Notes: generated from the letters alone by a model not told the origin. Positions 10,087 to 19,914 are shown, counted from the stretch's first letter. The stretch: DNA of 64,000 nt from Clostridium sp. Ade.TY (GCF_000498355.1 NZ_AVSV01000013.1:1-64000), one strand, 5' to 3'. Numbers and translations are program-made.

Positions 10087-11595
10087 TTATTTTAAGAATA
10101 TTTTCTTGAATTCAGTAATTGCTTCTTCTAGCTCTTTCTTAATTTCATCACTTAAGACTTTTTTAGCTAAAATTTCTTTTCCTACTTCTCTATGTTGAGT
10201 ATCCATGTATTCTAAGAAATCTTCTTCAAATTTTCTTACGTCTTCAACTTTTATATCTGATAAATAATCATTTACTGCTGCATAAAGAATCATTATTTGT
10301 TTTTCTACTGCCATAGGAGAATATTGTTTTTGTTTTAAAACTTCAATCATTCTCTTACCTTTTTCAAGTCTTCTTGCAGTATCTGGATCTAAATCTGATC
10401 CAAATTGAGCAAATGATGCTAATTCTCTATATTGTGCAAGTTCTAGTCTTAATGTACCTGAAACTTGTTTCATAGCTTTTATTTGTGCATTACCACCAAC
10501 TCTAGATACAGATATACCTGGGTTAACAGCAGGTCTTTGTCCTGAATAGAAAAGATCTGATTCTAAGAATATTTGACCATCTGTTATAGATATAACGTTT
10601 GTTGGAATATACGCTGTTACGTCTCCTGCTAGTGTTTCTATAATTGGAAGTGCAGTTAATGAACCTCCACCATTTTTTTCTGAAAGTTTAGCTGCTCTTT
10701 CAAGTAATCTTGAATGAATATAGAAAACATCTCCAGGATAAGCTTCTCTTCCTGGTGGTCTTTTAAGTAGTAATGACATTGTTCTATAAGCAACAGCGTG
10801 CTTTGATAAGTCATCATATACAACTAATACATCTTTTCCTTGATGCATGAAATGCTCACCAATTGAACATCCAACATAAGGAGCTAAGTATTGAAGTGGT
10901 GCTGATTCTGAAGCTGTAGCTGCTACAACTATTGTATAATCCATAGCACCGAATTCTGTTAATGTATTAACTATATTAGCTACTGTTGATTGCTTTTGAC
11001 CTATTGCAACATAAATACAAATAACATCTTTACCTTTTTGGTTTATAATTGTATCTATTGTTATTGCAGTTTTACCAATTTGTCTGTCTCCAATTATAAG
11101 TTCTCTTTGTCCCTTACCTATTGGTATCATAGAATCAATTGCTTTTATTCCTGTTTGTAATGGCTCATTAACTGAGCTTCTATCTAAGATACTAGGAGCA
11201 TGTATTTCTATTGGTCTATATGCTTCTGGCTTTACTGGACCTTTAGCATCAATAGGGTTTCCAAGTCCATTTAAAACTCTTCCTATTAAGTCTGATCCAA
11301 CTCCAACTTCAACAATTTTTCCAGTTCTTTTAACAATATCTCCTTCCTTGATTCCTTCTTCTGAACCAAGTAAAACGCATCCTACATTATCTTGCTCAAG
11401 GTTTAATGCCATACCATAAACATCATTTGGGAATTCTAATAATTCACCTTCCATACAATCATCTAAACCATATACTCTAGCAATACCATCACCAATTTGG
11501 ATAATTGTACCTGAATCTACTGTTTTTATTTCTTTATCATACTTTTCAATTTCTCTTTTAATTATAGAAGTAATCTCTTCTGGTTTGATATTCAT
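10087..11595 (-). CDS. atpA: ATP synthase F1 subunit alpha
   Basis: 502 residues. Alpha carries the non-catalytic nucleotide sites. Walker [10 protein letters not shown] lies near residue 170, and the signature [14 protein letters not shown] near residue 360 is intact. The arginine finger of this family lies in that same ISVSRVGG segment. It is 10 nt downstream of atpH and is followed by atpG after a short hairpin. Confidence 0.99.
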   Translation of the reverse strand: MNIKPEEITSIIKREIEKYDKEIKTVDSGTIIQIGDGIARVYGLDDCMEGELLEFPNDVYGMALNLEQDNVGCVLLGSEEGIKEGDIVKRTGKIVEVGVGSDLIGRVLNGLGNPIDAKGPVKPEAYRPIEIHAPSILDRSSVNEPLQTGIKAIDSMIPIGKGQRELIIGDRQIGKTAITIDTIINQKGKDVICIYVAIGQKQSTVANIVNTLTEFGAMDYTIVVAATASESAPLQYLAPYVGCSIGEHFMHQGKDVLVVYDDLSKHAVAYRTMSLLLKRPPGREAYPGDVFYIHSRLLERAAKLSEKNGGGSLTALPIIETLAGDVTAYIPTNVISITDGQIFLESDLFYSGQRPAVNPGISVSRVGGNAQIKAMKQVSGTLRLELAQYRELASFAQFGSDLDPDTARRLEKGKRMIEVLKQKQYSPMAVEKQIMILYAAVNDYLSDIKVEDVRKFEEDFLEYMDTQHREVGKEILAKKVLSDEIKKELEEAITEFKKIFLK

Positions 11596-11605
11596 GGTTT
11601 CACCT

Positions 11606-12145
11606 CTATTCCATCTTAAGCATTAAAGCTCTCATATCTTCAAGTTTTGATTTTATTGATCCGTCAATAACATCATTTCCAACTCTTACATATAATCCAC
11701 CTATTATGCTCTTATCAATTTCATGTTCTATAATTACTTTTTTATTATATTTATTTTCTAATTTTTCTTTTAATCTTTTCTTTTGATCTTCTGTAAGATC
11801 AATAACACTCTTAACTTCAGCTATTACTGTATTTTTCTTTTCCAAATAAATTTGTTCCATTTGGTTAAGTTTTTCTCTTAAATAAAGTATTCTTCCCTTT
11901 TCAACAAGAATTAATAGGAAAGATAATAGCTCTTCATCAATCTTGCCCTTAAATACGTCTATAAATATTTTCTTCTTCTTTTTAGTACTTATTTGAGGGT
12001 ATTTAATAACTTCGTAAAACTCTTGATTGTTATCAATAATATCGCAGATTTCTCTTAAATCTTTTAGATACTCTTCAACTTTACCTTTTTCTTCTGCTAC
12101 CTTATATAATGCTAAAGCATATCTACGATCTAAATATTCGTACAT
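11606..12145 (-). CDS. atpH: ATP synthase F1 subunit delta
   Basis: 179 residues, all-helical stator subunit joining F1 to subunit b (OSCP family). The N-terminal [17 protein letters not shown] and the C-terminal [21 protein letters not shown] signatures are present. Only 2 nt separate it from atpF, suggesting translational coupling. Confidence 0.96.
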   Translation of the reverse strand: MYEYLDRRYALALYKVAEEKGKVEEYLKDLREICDIIDNNQEFYEVIKYPQISTKKKKKIFIDVFKGKIDEELLSFLLILVEKGRILYLREKLNQMEQIYLEKKNTVIAEVKSVIDLTEDQKKRLKEKLENKYNKKVIIEHEIDKSIIGGLYVRVGNDVIDGSIKSKLEDMRALMLKME

Positions 12146-12147
12146 GG

Positions 12148-12639
12148 TTAAATACCTACCTTATTTATATAATCATCGATAAGTTCTCTATGTTTTTTCT
12201 CGTCTATAGCTTCACCAAGGGCTTTCTCAGAAAGAAATACAGCTAATTCAACAGCTTGAGTTTTAATTTCTGATTGAGCTTTTGTACGCTCTCTATTAAT
12301 TTCTACTTTAGATTTTTCTACAATAGAGCTAGCTTCTCTTCTTGCTTCATCTACTATTTCTTTATAGACGTTATCTGCTTTAGCCTTATATTGACTAACA
12401 ATCTCTTTTCCTTCTTCTCTAGCTGTTCCGATTTCTTTTTCATTTTGAAGTTTTATAACTCTAGCTTTTTCTAAATCCTCATCAGCTTTATTTATTGTAT
12501 CTTCTATACGACTTTTTCTTTCTTTTAAAATCTTATTTACTTTATCAAAAGCAAAATGTTTAACAACCCAAAATAATATTAGTAGGTTAACTACAGTTAC
12601 TATCATTTCTGGTATGTTAATATTCATATTAATTTCCAA
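12148..12639 (-). CDS. atpF: ATP synthase Fo subunit b
   Basis: 163 residues: one N-terminal transmembrane helix (about 9-28, IVTVVNLLILFWVVKHFAF) followed by a long charged coiled coil that forms the peripheral stalk. Translation probably begins at TTG 12639, since GGGAGG lies 8 nt upstream of it; the in-frame ATG four codons later is about 20 nt from that site. It sits between c and delta as usual. Confidence 0.96.
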   Translation of the reverse strand: MEINMNINIPEMIVTVVNLLILFWVVKHFAFDKVNKILKERKSRIEDTINKADEDLEKARVIKLQNEKEIGTAREEGKEIVSQYKAKADNVYKEIVDEARREASSIVEKSKVEINRERTKAQSEIKTQAVELAVFLSEKALGEAIDEKKHRELIDDYINKVGI

Positions 12640-12694
12640 ATCTAAAGCCTCCCTTCCAGGCTTATTAAAACCCTATTCTTTGTCATAGTATTAA

Positions 12695-12940
12695 TTAGTG
12701 AATACCAACGAATAATAAAATTAATGAAACTAGTAATCCGTATATTGCTGTTGTTTCTGCTAAGGCACAACCAATGAAATATGTTGACATAAGTTTACCA
12801 CTTGCTTCTGGTTGTCTTGCTATGCTCTTTAGAAGGCTAGCTGTTGCATTACCAATACCAACTCCTGCACCTATTGCTGCGATAACTGCAAGTCCTGCAC
12901 CTACTGCACGCATTCCTACTATAAATTCTGCTCCAGTCAT
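12695..12940 (-). CDS. atpE: ATP synthase Fo subunit c
   Basis: 81 residues forming a two-helix hairpin of the rotor ring. The polar loop ARQPEASG and the ion-carrying glutamate (E62 in CALAETTAIYG) are present. The position that is Gln32 in the sodium-type ring of Ilyobacter is Ile29 here (GVGIGNA), which argues for proton rather than sodium coupling, although Thr follows the glutamate. Located between a and b. Confidence 0.97.
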   Translation of the reverse strand: MTGAEFIVGMRAVGAGLAVIAAIGAGVGIGNATASLLKSIARQPEASGKLMSTYFIGCALAETTAIYGLLVSLILLFVGIH

Positions 12941-13003
12941 AACTGATTCCTCCTTAAAATTGACAAATAAATTTCTTTTTAATATAAATTTTTGTTGTTT
13001 GAA

Positions 13004-13654
13004 TTATTCTTCTGCTGTCATCTTTATATAAATCATTGTTAATATTGTAAAGATAAATGTTTGTAAGAAACCATCAAACAAATCGAAGTATGCCATAAAT
13101 GGCACTGGGATAGCTAATTGAGCAAACCAAGTCAAATTACTTAGTGCTTTTAATAGTAATTCAATAATTACTGTAGCAACTGTAATATTACCAAAAAGTC
13201 TGAAACTTAATGTTATAGGTAACATTATTCTTTCTAATATATTAATTGGTATTAATGCTGGACTTGGATGGGCATATCCTTTTAAGTAACCTAATCCACC
13301 ATTCTTTATAAGTGAATTTATATGAATGATTAAGAATGTTGTAAGTGATAATACTAATGCAACACTATAATCTGCTGTTGGTGGATGTAATCCTATAAGG
13401 TCTGTAACATTCATAAAGAATAAAAATAATACCAATGCACCAATATATGCTGCGAATCCTGAATACTTATCACCCATTGTGTTTTTAACCCAATTGCTTA
13501 TTCCTTCAACAAAAATTTCAATTATTGTTTGACTTTTTCCTTTTGGAATAACTGAAAGATTTCTTGTCATTAATATAAGTACAATAGCTACTATTATTAT
13601 TATTCCCCATTGTTGTAATACGGTAGACCCAATCTCTTTAAACAATGTTTCCAC
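13004..13654 (-). CDS. atpB: ATP synthase Fo subunit a
   Basis: 216-residue polytopic membrane protein forming the two half-channels next to the c-ring. The essential arginine is R152 in ITLSFRLFGN, and several hydrophobic helices surround it (about 15-30, 66-88, 95-112, 155-210). It is a little shorter than the enterobacterial protein, as is usual in Firmicutes. Only 4 nt lie between it and atpI. Confidence 0.97.
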   Translation of the reverse strand: METLFKEIGSTVLQQWGIIIIVAIVLILMTRNLSVIPKGKSQTIIEIFVEGISNWVKNTMGDKYSGFAAYIGALVLFLFFMNVTDLIGLHPPTADYSVALVLSLTTFLIIHINSLIKNGGLGYLKGYAHPSPALIPINILERIMLPITLSFRLFGNITVATVIIELLLKALSNLTWFAQLAIPVPFMAYFDLFDGFLQTFIFTILTMIYIKMTAEE

Positions 13655-13658
13655 TCAA

Positions 13659-14021
13659 TCACTTCCTTTCTTCATATTTAATTGCCATAAACAAAGAAAT
13701 GAAGTTGGACATATAACCTATTACATAAGCTATAACATTATATTGGTTTTGCAATAATAACAATCCAACTATTGCAATAATAATTATTCTTATTACAAAA
13801 CTAATCATTAACATTAAGCCCTTTAAGCTTATATTACTTTCCACAGTCTTTGTTATAACTGCACCACTTATTAAAAAATTAAAAATACTAACTACAGATC
13901 CAACTACAAAGGGAAACTGGTAATTAACATTTATGAAATATAAAATTATTAGCCCTGCAGTTAAGATTACTAAACTACTTCTAAAAGTCTGCTTTAGCAT
14001 CCCACTTAAATCTCCAACCAT
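13659..14021 (-). CDS. atpI: ATP synthase subunit I-like membrane protein
   Basis: 120 residues with four predicted transmembrane segments (about 13-31, 35-54, 70-90 and 92-112). AtpI-type proteins lead many atp operons and assist assembly of the c-ring or cation homeostasis. The ATG at 14021 is chosen because AAGGAGGG lies 5 nt upstream; the open frame continues six codons into that ribosome site. It is the first gene of the operon. Identification rests on position and topology. Confidence 0.8.
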   Translation of the reverse strand: MVGDLSGMLKQTFRSSLVILTAGLIILYFINVNYQFPFVVGSVVSIFNFLISGAVITKTVESNISLKGLMLMISFVIRIIIIAIVGLLLLQNQYNVIAYVIGYMSNFISLFMAIKYEERK

Positions 14022-14039
14022 AACTTCCCTCCTTGGCAA

Positions 14040-14555
14040 TCATATTACCTATTATAGTTTATATGTTTTTTTCTCTAAAACTTAATTTTAAAGCAAATCT
14101 TTTTATTTTTTTGAATTTAATGCAATTTATTGTATATTATTTACTATTTGCTGTGATTTCCTTTTATTTTTATTAATTTTTGATTTCTGAGAATGTAATT
14201 GGTTAATTTAATTCTTTTTTTTGAATATTCAGAAAATTATTATAACCCATAATTTAACTTTTACTATATTTTTCATAAAATTTATAATATTTTTTAAAAA
14301 TTGCTACTATGTATACATTTTCCTAAGAACTTATAATCTTTAACTTTATATGTAGTTTGAATAAACCTTTTATTTTTTATTCATTGCGTTTTCATATTGT
14401 TAATATTTTTATTTATTTGTTCATTTTTAGCTACATATTAACTTACATTTTCGTGTATATTTATTTATAAATCTTATCTGTTTATATACATTTTTTAATA
14501 ATTTTTATTATAAATAATATTATTATCTTAAAAATTATTAAAAATATGTATAAAA
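14040..14555. other. long AT-rich intergenic region upstream of the atp operon
   Basis: About 515 nt without a supportable gene on either strand. It is extremely AT-rich with long T runs on the plus strand. It must contain the atp operon promoter (minus strand), but I see no confident -35/-10 pair. No tRNA-like fold or recognisable riboswitch was seen. Confidence 0.7.
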
Positions 14556-14589
14556 AAATATACCTTAAGAAAACTCTTAAGGTATATTT
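14556..14589 (-). terminator. terminator of the thiolase gene
   Basis: A 14-bp inverted repeat (AATATACCTTAAGA at 14557-14570 and its complement at 14575-14588) with a 4-nt loop, followed on the minus strand by a U-rich stretch. It lies 33 nt after the thlA stop. Confidence 0.85.
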
Positions 14590-14621
14590 ATACTTGTAAT
14601 TAATTATTTACTTTAATTTAA

Positions 14622-15800
14622 TTATCTTTCTACTATTATAGCAGTTCCCATTCCTCCGCCTATGCAAAGTGTAGCTAAACCTTTTTTAGCATCTCTCTTT
14701 TCCATTTCGTGAAGTAATGTAACTAATATTCTAGCTCCTGAAGCTCCAACTGGGTGTCCTAAAGCTATAGCTCCACCATTTACGTTAACTTTATTCATAT
14801 CAAATCCTAAATCTTTAGCAACTGCTAAACTTTGAGCTGCGAAAGCTTCATTTGCTTCGATAAGATCTAAATCTTTAACTTCTAATCCAGTTCCTTCTAA
14901 TGCTTTCTTAGTTGCTGCAAATGGTCCATATCCCATAATTGATGGGTCTACTCCTTTTGATCCGTATGAAAGAATTTTAGCCATTGGTTTAATTCCTAAG
15001 CTTTCTGCTTTTTCAGCACTCATTACTACTAATGCAGCTGCTCCGTCATTTATTCCTGAAGCATTACCTGCAGTAACTGTTCCTTCTTTTATAAATGCTG
15101 GTCTTAATTTTGCTAAACTTTCTTTAGTTGTTCCGAATCTTGGGAATTCATCAGTATCAAAGATTTTTGGTTCTCCTTTTCTTTGAGGAATTACAACTGG
15201 AACTATTTCATCTTTGAATCTGCCTTCTTTTATAGCCTTTTCTGCTTTTTGTTGTGAAGCTGCAGCAAATGCATCTTGTTCTTCTCTAGTTAAGTTCCAT
15301 TCTTTAGCTATGTTTTCAGCAGTTACTCCCATGTGGTAGTTGTTAAATGCATCCCATAATGCATCATTTATCATTGTGTCAACCATTTTTCCGTTACCCA
15401 TTCTTTGTCCCCATCTTGCTGAGTCTAAAGCATATGGAGCTCTTGACATATTTTCCATACCACCAGCTACTACGATATCAGCATCTCCAGCTTTTATCAT
15501 TTGAGCTGCTAAACTAACTGCTCTTAATCCTGATCCACAAACCTTATTTAAAGTCATTGCTGGTACTTCGTTTGGAAGTCCTGCTTTTAAAGTTGATTGT
15601 CTAGCAGTATTTTGTCCAAGACCTGCTTGAATAACATTTCCCATTAATACTTCGTCTACCATTTCTGGTTTAATTCCAGCCTTCTTTATTGCATCTTGGA
15701 TTACTGTTGCTCCTAAATCTACTGCTGGAACATCTTTTAAAGCTCCTCCAAATGATCCTAATGCTGTTCTAACAGCACTTACTATTACTACTTCTCTCAT
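14622..15800 (-). CDS. thlA: acetyl-CoA C-acetyltransferase (thiolase)
   Basis: 392 residues. It condenses two acetyl-CoA to acetoacetyl-CoA, the entry to butyrate/butanol fermentation. The nucleophilic cysteine is C88 ([11 protein letters not shown]), the histidine motif GHPVGASG and the second cysteine motif CIGGGMG are near the C terminus. The start is ATG 15800 with AGGAGG 8 nt upstream; the track frame begins two codons earlier without a ribosome site. It is a single-gene unit with its own strong promoter at 15867-15895 and Rex-like boxes on both sides of it, implying control by NADH/NAD+ balance. Confidence 0.97.
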   Translation of the reverse strand: MREVVIVSAVRTALGSFGGALKDVPAVDLGATVIQDAIKKAGIKPEMVDEVLMGNVIQAGLGQNTARQSTLKAGLPNEVPAMTLNKVCGSGLRAVSLAAQMIKAGDADIVVAGGMENMSRAPYALDSARWGQRMGNGKMVDTMINDALWDAFNNYHMGVTAENIAKEWNLTREEQDAFAAASQQKAEKAIKEGRFKDEIVPVVIPQRKGEPKIFDTDEFPRFGTTKESLAKLRPAFIKEGTVTAGNASGINDGAAALVVMSAEKAESLGIKPMAKILSYGSKGVDPSIMGYGPFAATKKALEGTGLEVKDLDLIEANEAFAAQSLAVAKDLGFDMNKVNVNGGAIALGHPVGASGARILVTLLHEMEKRDAKKGLATLCIGGGMGTAIIVER

Positions 15801-15842
15801 TAACAAAACCTCCTAAATTTATCTTAACAAAATGTATAATCT

Positions 15843-15860
15843 TTGTTAAACTCTTAACAT
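15843..15860. promoter_or_regulatory. putative Rex operator downstream of the thlA -10
   Basis: TTGTTAAACTCTTAACAT matches the clostridial Rex consensus TTGTTAA-N4-TTAACAA at 13 of 14 fixed positions. It begins 7 nt from the thlA -10 element on the transcript side, where a bound repressor would block initiation. Confidence 0.65.
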
Positions 15861-15866
15861 ACTTTT

Positions 15867-15895
15867 ATTATAACCATTTCATCTTCAATAATCAA
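15867..15895 (-). promoter_or_regulatory. sigma-A promoter of thlA
   Basis: On the minus strand TTGATT (15890-15895) and TATAAT (15867-15872) are separated by exactly 17 nt. It lies about 70 nt upstream of the thiolase start. Thiolase promoters are among the strongest in clostridia. Confidence 0.75.
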
Positions 15896-15902
15896 TAGTT
15901 TT

Positions 15903-15920
15903 TTGTTAAATTTTAAACAA
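15903..15920. promoter_or_regulatory. second putative Rex operator upstream of the thlA -35
   Basis: TTGTTAAATTTTAAACAA matches TTGTTAA-N4-TTAACAA at 13 of 14 fixed positions. It starts 7 nt upstream of the thlA -35 element, so the promoter is bracketed by two similar sites. Confidence 0.55.
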
Positions 15921-16061
15921 ATACTTTTTATAATATTTTTACTTTTTTTCTTAATGTATTATAATATTAATTAAATTAATATTGATTTATTAATTAAATA
16001 AGTATATTAATAGGTTTAAATAGTTAAATTATATAATTTTTTTATAAAAGGAGCTTTATTT

Positions 16062-16556
16062 ATGAAAAGAAATGATTACATATCTTGGGATGAATATTTT
16101 ATGGGACTTGCTCTTTTATCTGCTAAAAGAAGTAAAGATCCAAGTACACAAGTTGGTGCATGTATAGTTAGTCCTACTAATAGAGTTTTATCTGTTGGTT
16201 ATAATGGATTTGCATTTGGTTGTTCCGACGATGACTTTTCTTGGGATAGAGAAGGTAATTTCCTAGAAACAAAATATCCTTATGTTGTTCATGCAGAACT
16301 TAATGCTATATTAAATAATAGAGGTGTATCTTTTGAAAATGCAAAATTATATGTAGCTTTATTCCCATGTAATGAATGTGCAAAAGCTATAATACAAAGT
16401 GGTATAAAGGAAGTAATTTTTTTAAGCGATAAATATTCTAATACAGACATAGTAAAAGCTTCTAAAAGAATGTTTAATGCTGCTAAAGTTAAATTAACAC
16501 AATTAAAACCTTCAGTTGAAAAAATTGAACTTTCATTTAAAGTAGATGATATTTAA
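16062..16556 (+). CDS. deoxycytidylate (dCMP) deaminase
   Basis: 164-residue zinc-dependent deaminase that converts dCMP to dUMP for dTMP synthesis. The zinc signature is complete: HAELNAI (near residue 79) with PCNECAKAI (near 104). The N-terminal SKDPSTQVGACIV is the usual start of the domain. A ComEB-type late-competence name is often used for the same family. It is the only plus-strand gene here and is preceded by AAAAGGAGC. It shares a terminator with the converging upp. Confidence 0.93.
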   Translation: MKRNDYISWDEYFMGLALLSAKRSKDPSTQVGACIVSPTNRVLSVGYNGFAFGCSDDDFSWDREGNFLETKYPYVVHAELNAILNNRGVSFENAKLYVALFPCNECAKAIIQSGIKEVIFLSDKYSNTDIVKASKRMFNAAKVKLTQLKPSVEKIELSFKVDDI

Positions 16557-16561
16557 AAAAT

Positions 16562-16594
16562 AAAATCCTTCTATATAAATATAGAAGGATTTTT
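16562..16594. terminator. bidirectional terminator between dCMP deaminase and upp
   Basis: Inverted repeat AAAATCCTTCTAT / ATAGAAGGATTTT (arms about 16562-16574 and 16581-16593) with a short AT loop and T runs on both sides, between two converging genes. Confidence 0.85.
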
Positions 16595-16608
16595 AATTTT
16601 ATACTAAA

Positions 16609-17238
16609 TTATTTAGTACCAAATAATCTATCTCCTGCATCTCCAAGACCAGGAACTATATATCCATTTTCATTTAATTTTTCATCTATTTCTGCTACGA
16701 ATATATCAACATCTGGATGAGCTTCTTTTATAGCTTTTATTCCTTCTGGTGATGAAATTAAGCACATAAGCTTTAAGAATTTAGCTCCTTTATTTTTAAG
16801 CATTGTTAAAGCATCTATTGCTGATCCACCAGTTGCAAGCATTGGGTCTACAACTATTATTTCTCTTTCTGCTATATCTTGAGGTAACTTACAGAAATAT
16901 TCAACTGGTTGTAATGTTTCTTCATCTCTATATAATCCTATATGTCCAACTTTAGCTGCCGGGATAAGTTTTAAAACTCCATCTACCATTCCAAGTCCAG
17001 CTCTTAATATTGGAACTATTGCAAGTTTTTTACCTGCAAGCATTCTACACTTTGTTTTACATATTGGTGTTTCTATTTCAACATTTTCTGTTGGTAAATT
17101 TCTTGTAACCTCATATGCCATTAACATTGAAACTTCTGATACTAATTCTCTAAAATCTTTTGATCCAGTATCCTTGCTTCTTATAAATGCTAACTTATGT
17201 AGTATTAATGGGTGATTGATTTCTGTAACTTTACTCAT
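16609..17238 (-). CDS. upp: uracil phosphoribosyltransferase
   Basis: 209 residues, the exact usual length. It converts uracil and PRPP to UMP in pyrimidine salvage. The PRPP-binding motif [11 protein letters not shown] is intact near residue 130, and the uracil-binding C-terminal [16 protein letters not shown] is present. It lies 19 nt after rpiB and probably shares its transcript with rpiB, ywlE and the Sua5 gene. Confidence 0.98.
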   Translation of the reverse strand: MSKVTEINHPLILHKLAFIRSKDTGSKDFRELVSEVSMLMAYEVTRNLPTENVEIETPICKTKCRMLAGKKLAIVPILRAGLGMVDGVLKLIPAAKVGHIGLYRDEETLQPVEYFCKLPQDIAEREIIVVDPMLATGGSAIDALTMLKNKGAKFLKLMCLISSPEGIKAIKEAHPDVDIFVAEIDEKLNENGYIVPGLGDAGDRLFGTK

Positions 17239-17257
17239 TATTTAACGCCTCCAAATT

Positions 17258-17707
17258 TTATTTACTATATTTTTTTTCTATATTAGATATTTTATCTATT
17301 CTTCTTTGATGTCTATCTCCCTCAAATTTTGAATTTAAGAAAGTTTTCACGATATCAATTGCAAGACTTGGTCCTACAACTCTTTCACCTAATGCTAATA
17401 TATTTGCATTATTGTGTTCTCTTGTTGCATGTGCACTAAATGTATCTGAACATAAAGCTGCTCTTATTCCTGGTACTTTATTAGCTGATATACTAATTCC
17501 AATACCTGTTCCACATACTAATATTCCAAATTCAAATTCTTTACTAGCTACTGCTTCAGCAACTTTTAAAGCATAATCTGGATAATCACATGATTCTGTA
17601 CTATATGTACCAAAATCCTTTATTTCATATCCATTTTCCTTTAAATATGCCATTATTTCATTTTTTAAATTGTATCCACCATGATCTGATCCTAATGCTA
17701 TTTTCAT
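17258..17707 (-). CDS. rpiB: ribose-5-phosphate isomerase B
   Basis: 149 residues. It interconverts ribose-5-P and ribulose-5-P. The family signatures are GSDHGGYNLK at the N terminus and the catalytic-cysteine segment VCGTGIGISI near residue 65; the C-terminal HQRRIDKI is also typical. The ATG at 17707 follows GGAGGTGTTTTTC; the upstream in-frame codons have no ribosome site. Order ywlE-rpiB-upp is as in Bacillus. Confidence 0.96.
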   Translation of the reverse strand: MKIALGSDHGGYNLKNEIMAYLKENGYEIKDFGTYSTESCDYPDYALKVAEAVASKEFEFGILVCGTGIGISISANKVPGIRAALCSDTFSAHATREHNNANILALGERVVGPSLAIDIVKTFLNSKFEGDRHQRRIDKISNIEKKYSK

Positions 17708-17772
17708 GAAAAACACCTCCAAATATTTATTTAAATTTATAAAAAAAGAAAGTACGGCATGTAATATAAATA

Positions 17773-18225
17773 TTACATGCTTTGAACTTTCTTTAATTTA
17801 TCTATTAACAAAGGCATTATGCCCTTTAATTCTTTATATATTTTTTGATAAACAGAAATTGTGCTACCGTAAGGATCAGTCACTTCCCCCTTAACGCCAG
17901 CATATTCGCAAATTGAAAATACTTTATCTTTATACCTTGGATAATTTTCTTTTATAAAATCTCTACCATAATTAGTCATAGTTAATATAACATCTGAATT
18001 TTTAAGCATACTGTCATTTAATTGAATAGCTTGCCTATCTGTTATATCAATATTTAACTCTTCTTTTACAAGTTCAGCTGAATTTTCAGTCACAAAACTA
18101 CCTGGTACAATAGTAATGCCTGCTGATTTAGCTATTATATTCGAGTTATCTATTAATTTATTAAATATTTCCTCAGCCATTGGGCTTCTACAAGTATTTG
18201 CTGTACACACGAAGAGTACTTTCAT
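17773..18225 (-). CDS. ywlE: low-molecular-weight phosphatase, YwlE arginine-phosphatase type
   Basis: 150 residues. The P-loop CTANTCRS (C7 nucleophile, R13) is at the N terminus and the general-acid aspartate lies in TDPYG near residue 116. Thr at P-loop position 11 is the residue that distinguishes protein-arginine phosphatases such as YwlE from tyrosine phosphatases, so protein-arginine dephosphorylation is inferred. Its position between the Sua5 gene and rpiB matches ywlC-ywlE-ywlF in Bacillus. No McsB arginine kinase is in this window. Confidence 0.88.
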   Translation of the reverse strand: MKVLFVCTANTCRSPMAEEIFNKLIDNSNIIAKSAGITIVPGSFVTENSAELVKEELNIDITDRQAIQLNDSMLKNSDVILTMTNYGRDFIKENYPRYKDKVFSICEYAGVKGEVTDPYGSTISVYQKIYKELKGIMPLLIDKLKKVQSM

Positions 18226-18243
18226 AAAAAAACCTCCAAAATC

Positions 18244-19290
18244 TTATACGTTTATAACATCATATCCAGCTGCTTTATTTAATCTATTCATAATAGCAAC
18301 TCCTAATCCTTCTTCATCAAAAGCTTCTGCTAATATTATATCAACATTTAAATCATTAAAAGCTCTTAATGCTTCAAAAAGATTTGATGCAATTTCTTCT
18401 AGATTATTTTCTTCACCTAAAATTACTTTTTCTCCATTTATATAGCTACTGCTATTTTCTTTTGTTGTAAGTATTCCAACTCTCTTTCCTGCATCTATAT
18501 AATTTTGTACCATTTCATTAATTTTTTCAATAGTTTTTTTTCTATTTCCCTTTATAATTTTTAATTTTGCGTTCGGAGCATAATGTCTATACTTCATTCC
18601 AGGTGCCTTTGGTTTAAAATCTTCTGAATTACTAAGAAGTCCTCTATCTATTTCTATATTTCCATCAACTTCTTTAAGCATTTCTAAAGTTATTCCACCA
18701 GGTCTTAAAACAATTGGAGGATTAACAGTACAATCTACTATAGTTGATTCTACACCAACTTTACTTTTTTCTCCACCTATTATATAGTCTACTCTACCTG
18801 TTAAATCTTCTACACATCTTTCTAAGTCAGTTGGACTTGGTCTTCCACTTATGTTTGCTGAAGGAGCTGCAATTGGTACTCCTGATTCTTTTATAAGTTC
18901 TAATGCAATTTCATCTGATGGCATTCTAATACCAATAGTGTTTAAATTAGCACTTGTTCTCATAGGTATTATTTCTTTCTTTTCTAATATTAATGTCATT
19001 GGACCAGGCCAAAATTTTTCCATTAATTTTTTTGCTACATCCGGTATATTTTTAACATATTCATCTATATTTTTAGATGCAACATGAACTATTAAAGGAT
19101 TATCTTGAGGTCTTCCTTTTGCAATAAATATTTTTTTAACACTTTCTTCATCTAATGCATTTGCTCCTAATCCATAAACTGTTTCAGTTGGAAAAGCAAC
19201 AGTTCCACCATTTCTTATAATAGATGCAGCTTCCTCTATATATTTTTTATCATCGCTTACTTTATTTATAGTAGCAATCTTTGTCTCCAA
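18244..19290 (-). CDS. ywlC: L-threonylcarbamoyladenylate synthase (Sua5/YwlC)
   Basis: 348 residues: an N-terminal YrdC domain (about 10-200) followed by the C-terminal Sua5 extension (about 235-345). It makes threonylcarbamoyl-AMP for the t6A37 modification of ANN-decoding tRNAs. Motifs seen are GGTVAFPTETVYGLGANA, KGRPQDNPLIVH and SAPSANISGRPSPT. The Sua5 extension separates it from short TsaC proteins. It heads a likely operon with ywlE, rpiB and upp. Confidence 0.95.
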   Translation of the reverse strand: METKIATINKVSDDKKYIEEAASIIRNGGTVAFPTETVYGLGANALDEESVKKIFIAKGRPQDNPLIVHVASKNIDEYVKNIPDVAKKLMEKFWPGPMTLILEKKEIIPMRTSANLNTIGIRMPSDEIALELIKESGVPIAAPSANISGRPSPTDLERCVEDLTGRVDYIIGGEKSKVGVESTIVDCTVNPPIVLRPGGITLEMLKEVDGNIEIDRGLLSNSEDFKPKAPGMKYRHYAPNAKLKIIKGNRKKTIEKINEMVQNYIDAGKRVGILTTKENSSSYINGEKVILGEENNLEEIASNLFEALRAFNDLNVDIILAEAFDEEGLGVAIMNRLNKAAGYDVINV

Positions 19291-19306
19291 AGTAATTCCT
19301 TCTTTC

Positions 19307-19894
19307 TTAATCTAAAGTTTGCCCACGAGCAATTTTTACATTTTGAATGCAATCTTGAGTAAAATGCGCCTTAGGAGAATATTTAAATACTTCATCTAAA
19401 AAAGGATATTTTTTAAGCCCACCTTTTTTTATTATTTGAAAATAATATTTCTTTTCTGGATTTAATATTCTTACCTTTTTATATTCATCTGCAACATCTT
19501 TATATCTATTTAATAACCCTTCTGTTACAGGCTTCATTCTTCTATTTCTTAATTTAGTATCTGTTATTATTATAATTTTCATGTAATCTTCAATTCCATC
19601 TGTATGAACTAATGCTATTTTATCACATAGGATTGTGTTACTTTGTGAAAACAGTCCTATTTTAAATCTAAGCTTATTATTTTTATAAGAAAATTCTAAC
19701 TTATTATTATCAACCTTTTTTAAAACAGCTAATAATATAAGTAGCTCTAAAAATATTACATAAAAGATATAAAATTTAGTCATTATTCCAGTTAACCATA
19801 AAGTCATAGGCAAAAATATAGCTAGTATAGCCATACATATATAAAATTTCTTTGAAGATTTTTTTTCTTTTTTCAATGCAACATATATATCCAT
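19307..19894 (-). CDS. membrane protein of unknown function
   Basis: 195 residues I cannot assign. Two adjacent hydrophobic helices (about residues 18-38 and 41-60) are followed by a mainly beta-strand cytoplasmic or extracellular part, which is reminiscent of small membrane proteins with a PH-like domain, but that is only an impression. It lies between prfA and the Sua5 gene and is only 16 nt from the latter. The ATG at 19894 is chosen because AAAAGGAG lies 7 nt upstream; the open frame goes 11 codons further into the prfA terminator. Confidence 0.7.
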   Translation of the reverse strand: MDIYVALKKEKKSSKKFYICMAILAIFLPMTLWLTGIMTKFYIFYVIFLELLILLAVLKKVDNNKLEFSYKNNKLRFKIGLFSQSNTILCDKIALVHTDGIEDYMKIIIITDTKLRNRRMKPVTEGLLNRYKDVADEYKKVRILNPEKKYYFQIIKKGGLKKYPFLDEVFKYSPKAHFTQDCIQNVKIARGQTLD

Positions 19895-19914
19895 TGCCCT
19901 ACTCCTTTTATATT

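Noticed and set aside
14040-14555. Hidden gene or RNA in the long gap before the atp operon
   Set aside because: No open frame with ribosome site, no stable stem with a terminator and no tRNA-like fold were found. It reads as AT-rich spacer with an unassigned promoter.
15824-15849. TTAACAAA-N10-TTTGTTAA inverted repeat before thlA as another Rex site
   Set aside because: The half-sites are in the opposite orientation and wider spacing than the Rex consensus; the box at 15843-15860 is the better fit.
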